Made by a program: the position numbers and the translations under genes. Below, in pieces: positions 12,790 to 14,335 of a stretch of DNA of 14,335 nucleotides (position 1 is the stretch's first letter; every line of letters starts with the position of its first letter). The stretch spans positions 1 through 14,335 of the forward strand of contig JAGQKX010000003.1 in assembly GCA_020429905.1 (NCBI GenBank). The letters are read 5' to 3'. A model generated the notes under the pieces. It had not been told where the DNA came from. It was given only the letters and a program-made list of their open reading frames with translations, and ran no database searches. This DNA is from a candidate division WWE3 bacterium (GTDB taxonomy: Bacteria; Patescibacteriota; 4484-211; JAGQKX01).

Positions 12790-14335
12790 TTAAAAATTCA
12801 GCCCAGCGGTGAAAACGCCGTTTTCGGTCGTAATAACGAGCCGTTGTTCTGAATCGTCTACCGCCAATCTTAACACATGCCCATATGTAGACATAATGCG
12901 TTTAACGTACTGCCCATCAGATGTAAAGATAAGAACAGAAGAACCATCAGCAATGTAGACATGTCCCCAGTCAATACCGGTGACAATTTTTTGTGGCGAA
13001 ACTAACTTAGGGAATACTCCCCGAAGGGCAAAATCTGTACGTTTGCCGCTAATAAATTTTTCGGTCTGTCCATCAGCGTGGAGGAGGTAAATATAGCCAT
13101 CGATGGTAAGGTCCGAGACATTATCAAACGTGACCGGTTCTTGTAGATACGACGAAGCATTACTGAGTTGCCCGCCTCCAATACCAAGATATTTAACGAC
13201 CTGAGATAATCCTTTGGATAAGACGTAGAGATTGTCTTTGTAGGTTGAAATACCTAAGACCGTCCCCCATTGTCCTGACTGATCAATAATTTTTTCGACA
13301 GAATTTCCTGAATTATCAATAAACCAAAGCCCTGTATCTGGTTGATAGAGATATGAGCCTGAGACGGCGTGCGCGCCAAACGTAACCCCAACCAACTCAG
13401 AATACGTGGCAATTTTTGTAAACGAATTATCGGTTGAGATCGTCCAAACAGAACCGTCATCCCCAGCGATGGCGACAAACTGACCATCCTGAGAAAGTAA
13501 CGTAACCGACGAAGCCGCTACCGGAATATTCAACGAATTCCACTCGGGGTATTCGGAGGCATATAACGCATCGTATGTTTGTTGCAGCTGTTCATCTATT
13601 TGAGTAGAAGCCCCTTGTACGCTACCGATCTGCTCACTGAGCGCGTCTAATGCTCGCTGTGCCTGAGCTGGGTCCCTCTGGGCTATCTCTTGTACTCGTT
13701 CTAACTGTGTTTGTAGTTCCTGTTCGAATACAGCCTGCTCACTTTCTATCTCTTGGGTCTTATTCCGACGCAGCGTGAAATAGATACTGCCCGTTAAGAG
13801 CACGGCTAATAAGACCACAATCAACCATTTCTTGATCGAACGAGAAGGTTTGGGCGTTTTCAGATAGACGTCTGGGGTTTGAATTCTTTTGAAAATTCCG
13901 GTGAAACCCGAGAAAAACGAACCAATAGTGCCCAGCGAAAATCTCGGCATCTTGGGCATAGACATTTTTTTCTTTGATGTCTCCATTCCCGGCATGGTGA
14001 TTTCGATCACTTCTTCTTCACTGGGATGTTGACGAATATTAATACTGAGGATGATTCCAGACAATAACGCATTTTCTTCAATGTCTTTTACTTCGTTTCG
14101 AAGAAGATATTGCCAGTCGTCCGACAGTTCACTTTGTAACACTTGCTTAAGAAGTGTCGTCCCAATCCGTTCACCAAACACAGCCGTACCAAGGACTAGT
14201 GCGTCGTTATCTCGAATTGCCTCTTGCACGAAACGGTCTTTGGACATGTCCACGAGTTCGTTATTTCTGAAGAGGGCAAAAAACACATTTCCCGATGCGC
14301 GAAAGAGCAGTGAACCTCCCCACACGACTAACGCA
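12790..14335 (-). CDS. Phosphatase-like/TM/beta-propeller protein (5' end cut by window edge)
   Basis: The frame is open to the window edge, so the 511 residues from the GTG at 14325 are a minimum; codons before it continue in frame. Numbering from that GTG: residues 1-100 (WGGSLLFRASGNVFFALFRN, then DALVLGTAVFGERIGTTLLKQVL) resemble the C-terminal half of a PP2C/PPM phosphatase fold, a tentative call with no metal-binding Asp visible in this fragment. Residues 110-165 are a basic Met/Pro-rich linker. One membrane helix lies at 167-184, then a Gln/Glu-rich coiled coil (190-255). Residues 262-511 look like repeated four-stranded propeller blades (SQDGQFVAIAGDDGSVWTI, VYIADGSSVLIFTSDGQ). This suggests a cytoplasmic phosphatase-like head and an outer propeller, a sensor or signalling layout. 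smpB follows at 2 bases. Confidence 0.7.
   Translation of the reverse strand, partial: ALVVWGGSLLFRASGNVFFALFRNNELVDMSKDRFVQEAIRDNDALVLGTAVFGERIGTTLLKQVLQSELSDDWQYLLRNEVKDIEENALLSGIILSINIRQHPSEEEVIEITMPGMETSKKKMSMPKMPRFSLGTIGSFFSGFTGIFKRIQTPDVYLKTPKPSRSIKKWLIVVLLAVLLTGSIYFTLRRNKTQEIESEQAVFEQELQTQLERVQEIAQRDPAQAQRALDALSEQIGSVQGASTQIDEQLQQTYDALYASEYPEWNSLNIPVAASSVTLLSQDGQFVAIAGDDGSVWTISTDNSFTKIATYSELVGVTFGAHAVSGSYLYQPDTGLWFIDNSGNSVEKIIDQSGQWGTVLGISTYKDNLYVLSKGLSQVVKYLGIGGGQLSNASSYLQEPVTFDNVSDLTIDGYIYLLHADGQTEKFISGKRTDFALRGVFPKLVSPQKIVTGIDWGHVYIADGSSVLIFTSDGQYVKRIMSTYGHVLRLAVDDSEQRLVITTENGVFTAGLNF

Noticed and set aside
1..14335. CRISPR array, insertion-sequence transposase or rRNA
   Set aside because: No regularly spaced repeat-spacer series, no transposase-like frame and no rRNA-like stretch is visible.

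Overview
This looks like chromosome from a Candidate Phyla Radiation (Patescibacteria-type) bacterium carrying one end of an integrated mobile element. The lineage call is inferred from short genes, few Shine-Dalgarno sequences, small protein types I associate with that group (a two-TM membrane protein, a 59-aa 'ISEEK' protein, a DUF5659-like protein) and a phosphatase-like/TM/propeller fusion. No rRNA or phylogenetic marker is present, so the phylum call is tentative.

Region 1, about 1-5973, is the mobile element; its left end lies outside the window. All genes point right: an orphan OmpR-type winged-helix protein, a DUF5659-like protein, a 59-aa conserved small protein, a 730-aa primase/TOPRIM/P-loop replication protein, a translationally coupled small protein that may bind ssDNA, a five-cysteine zinc-ribbon protein and a large serine recombinase. 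The recombinase frame runs into the 3' end of a tRNA-Arg gene on the opposite strand and stops inside it, marking the insertion point. In front of the recombinase, two inverted repeats are interleaved (A-B-A'-B'). They give two competing hairpins, one of which is a terminator ending at the start codon. This is the strongest candidate here for undescribed regulation.

Region 2, about 5944-10301, is chromosome: tRNA-Arg(GCG), a membrane protein, tRNA-Ser(GCT) with a second copy of its 3' end 126 bp away, then rightward genes for a DsbA-like thiol oxidoreductase, a TatD metallohydrolase and a GT-C glycosyltransferase, which meet tRNA-Ser(TGA) head-on.

Region 3, about 10320-14335, is all on the minus strand. 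In transcription order it holds an edge-truncated phosphatase-like/TM/propeller protein, smpB, ssrA (tmRNA, with promoter and terminator), a possible 33-codon ORF, a ComF-type phosphoribosyltransferase and ThpR (2'-5' RNA ligase family). SmpB and tmRNA together form the trans-translation system that rescues stalled ribosomes.

The element shows replication, regulation and recombination functions but no capsid, conjugation or defence genes in the visible part. Whether it is a phage, satellite or plasmid-like integrative element cannot be decided here.
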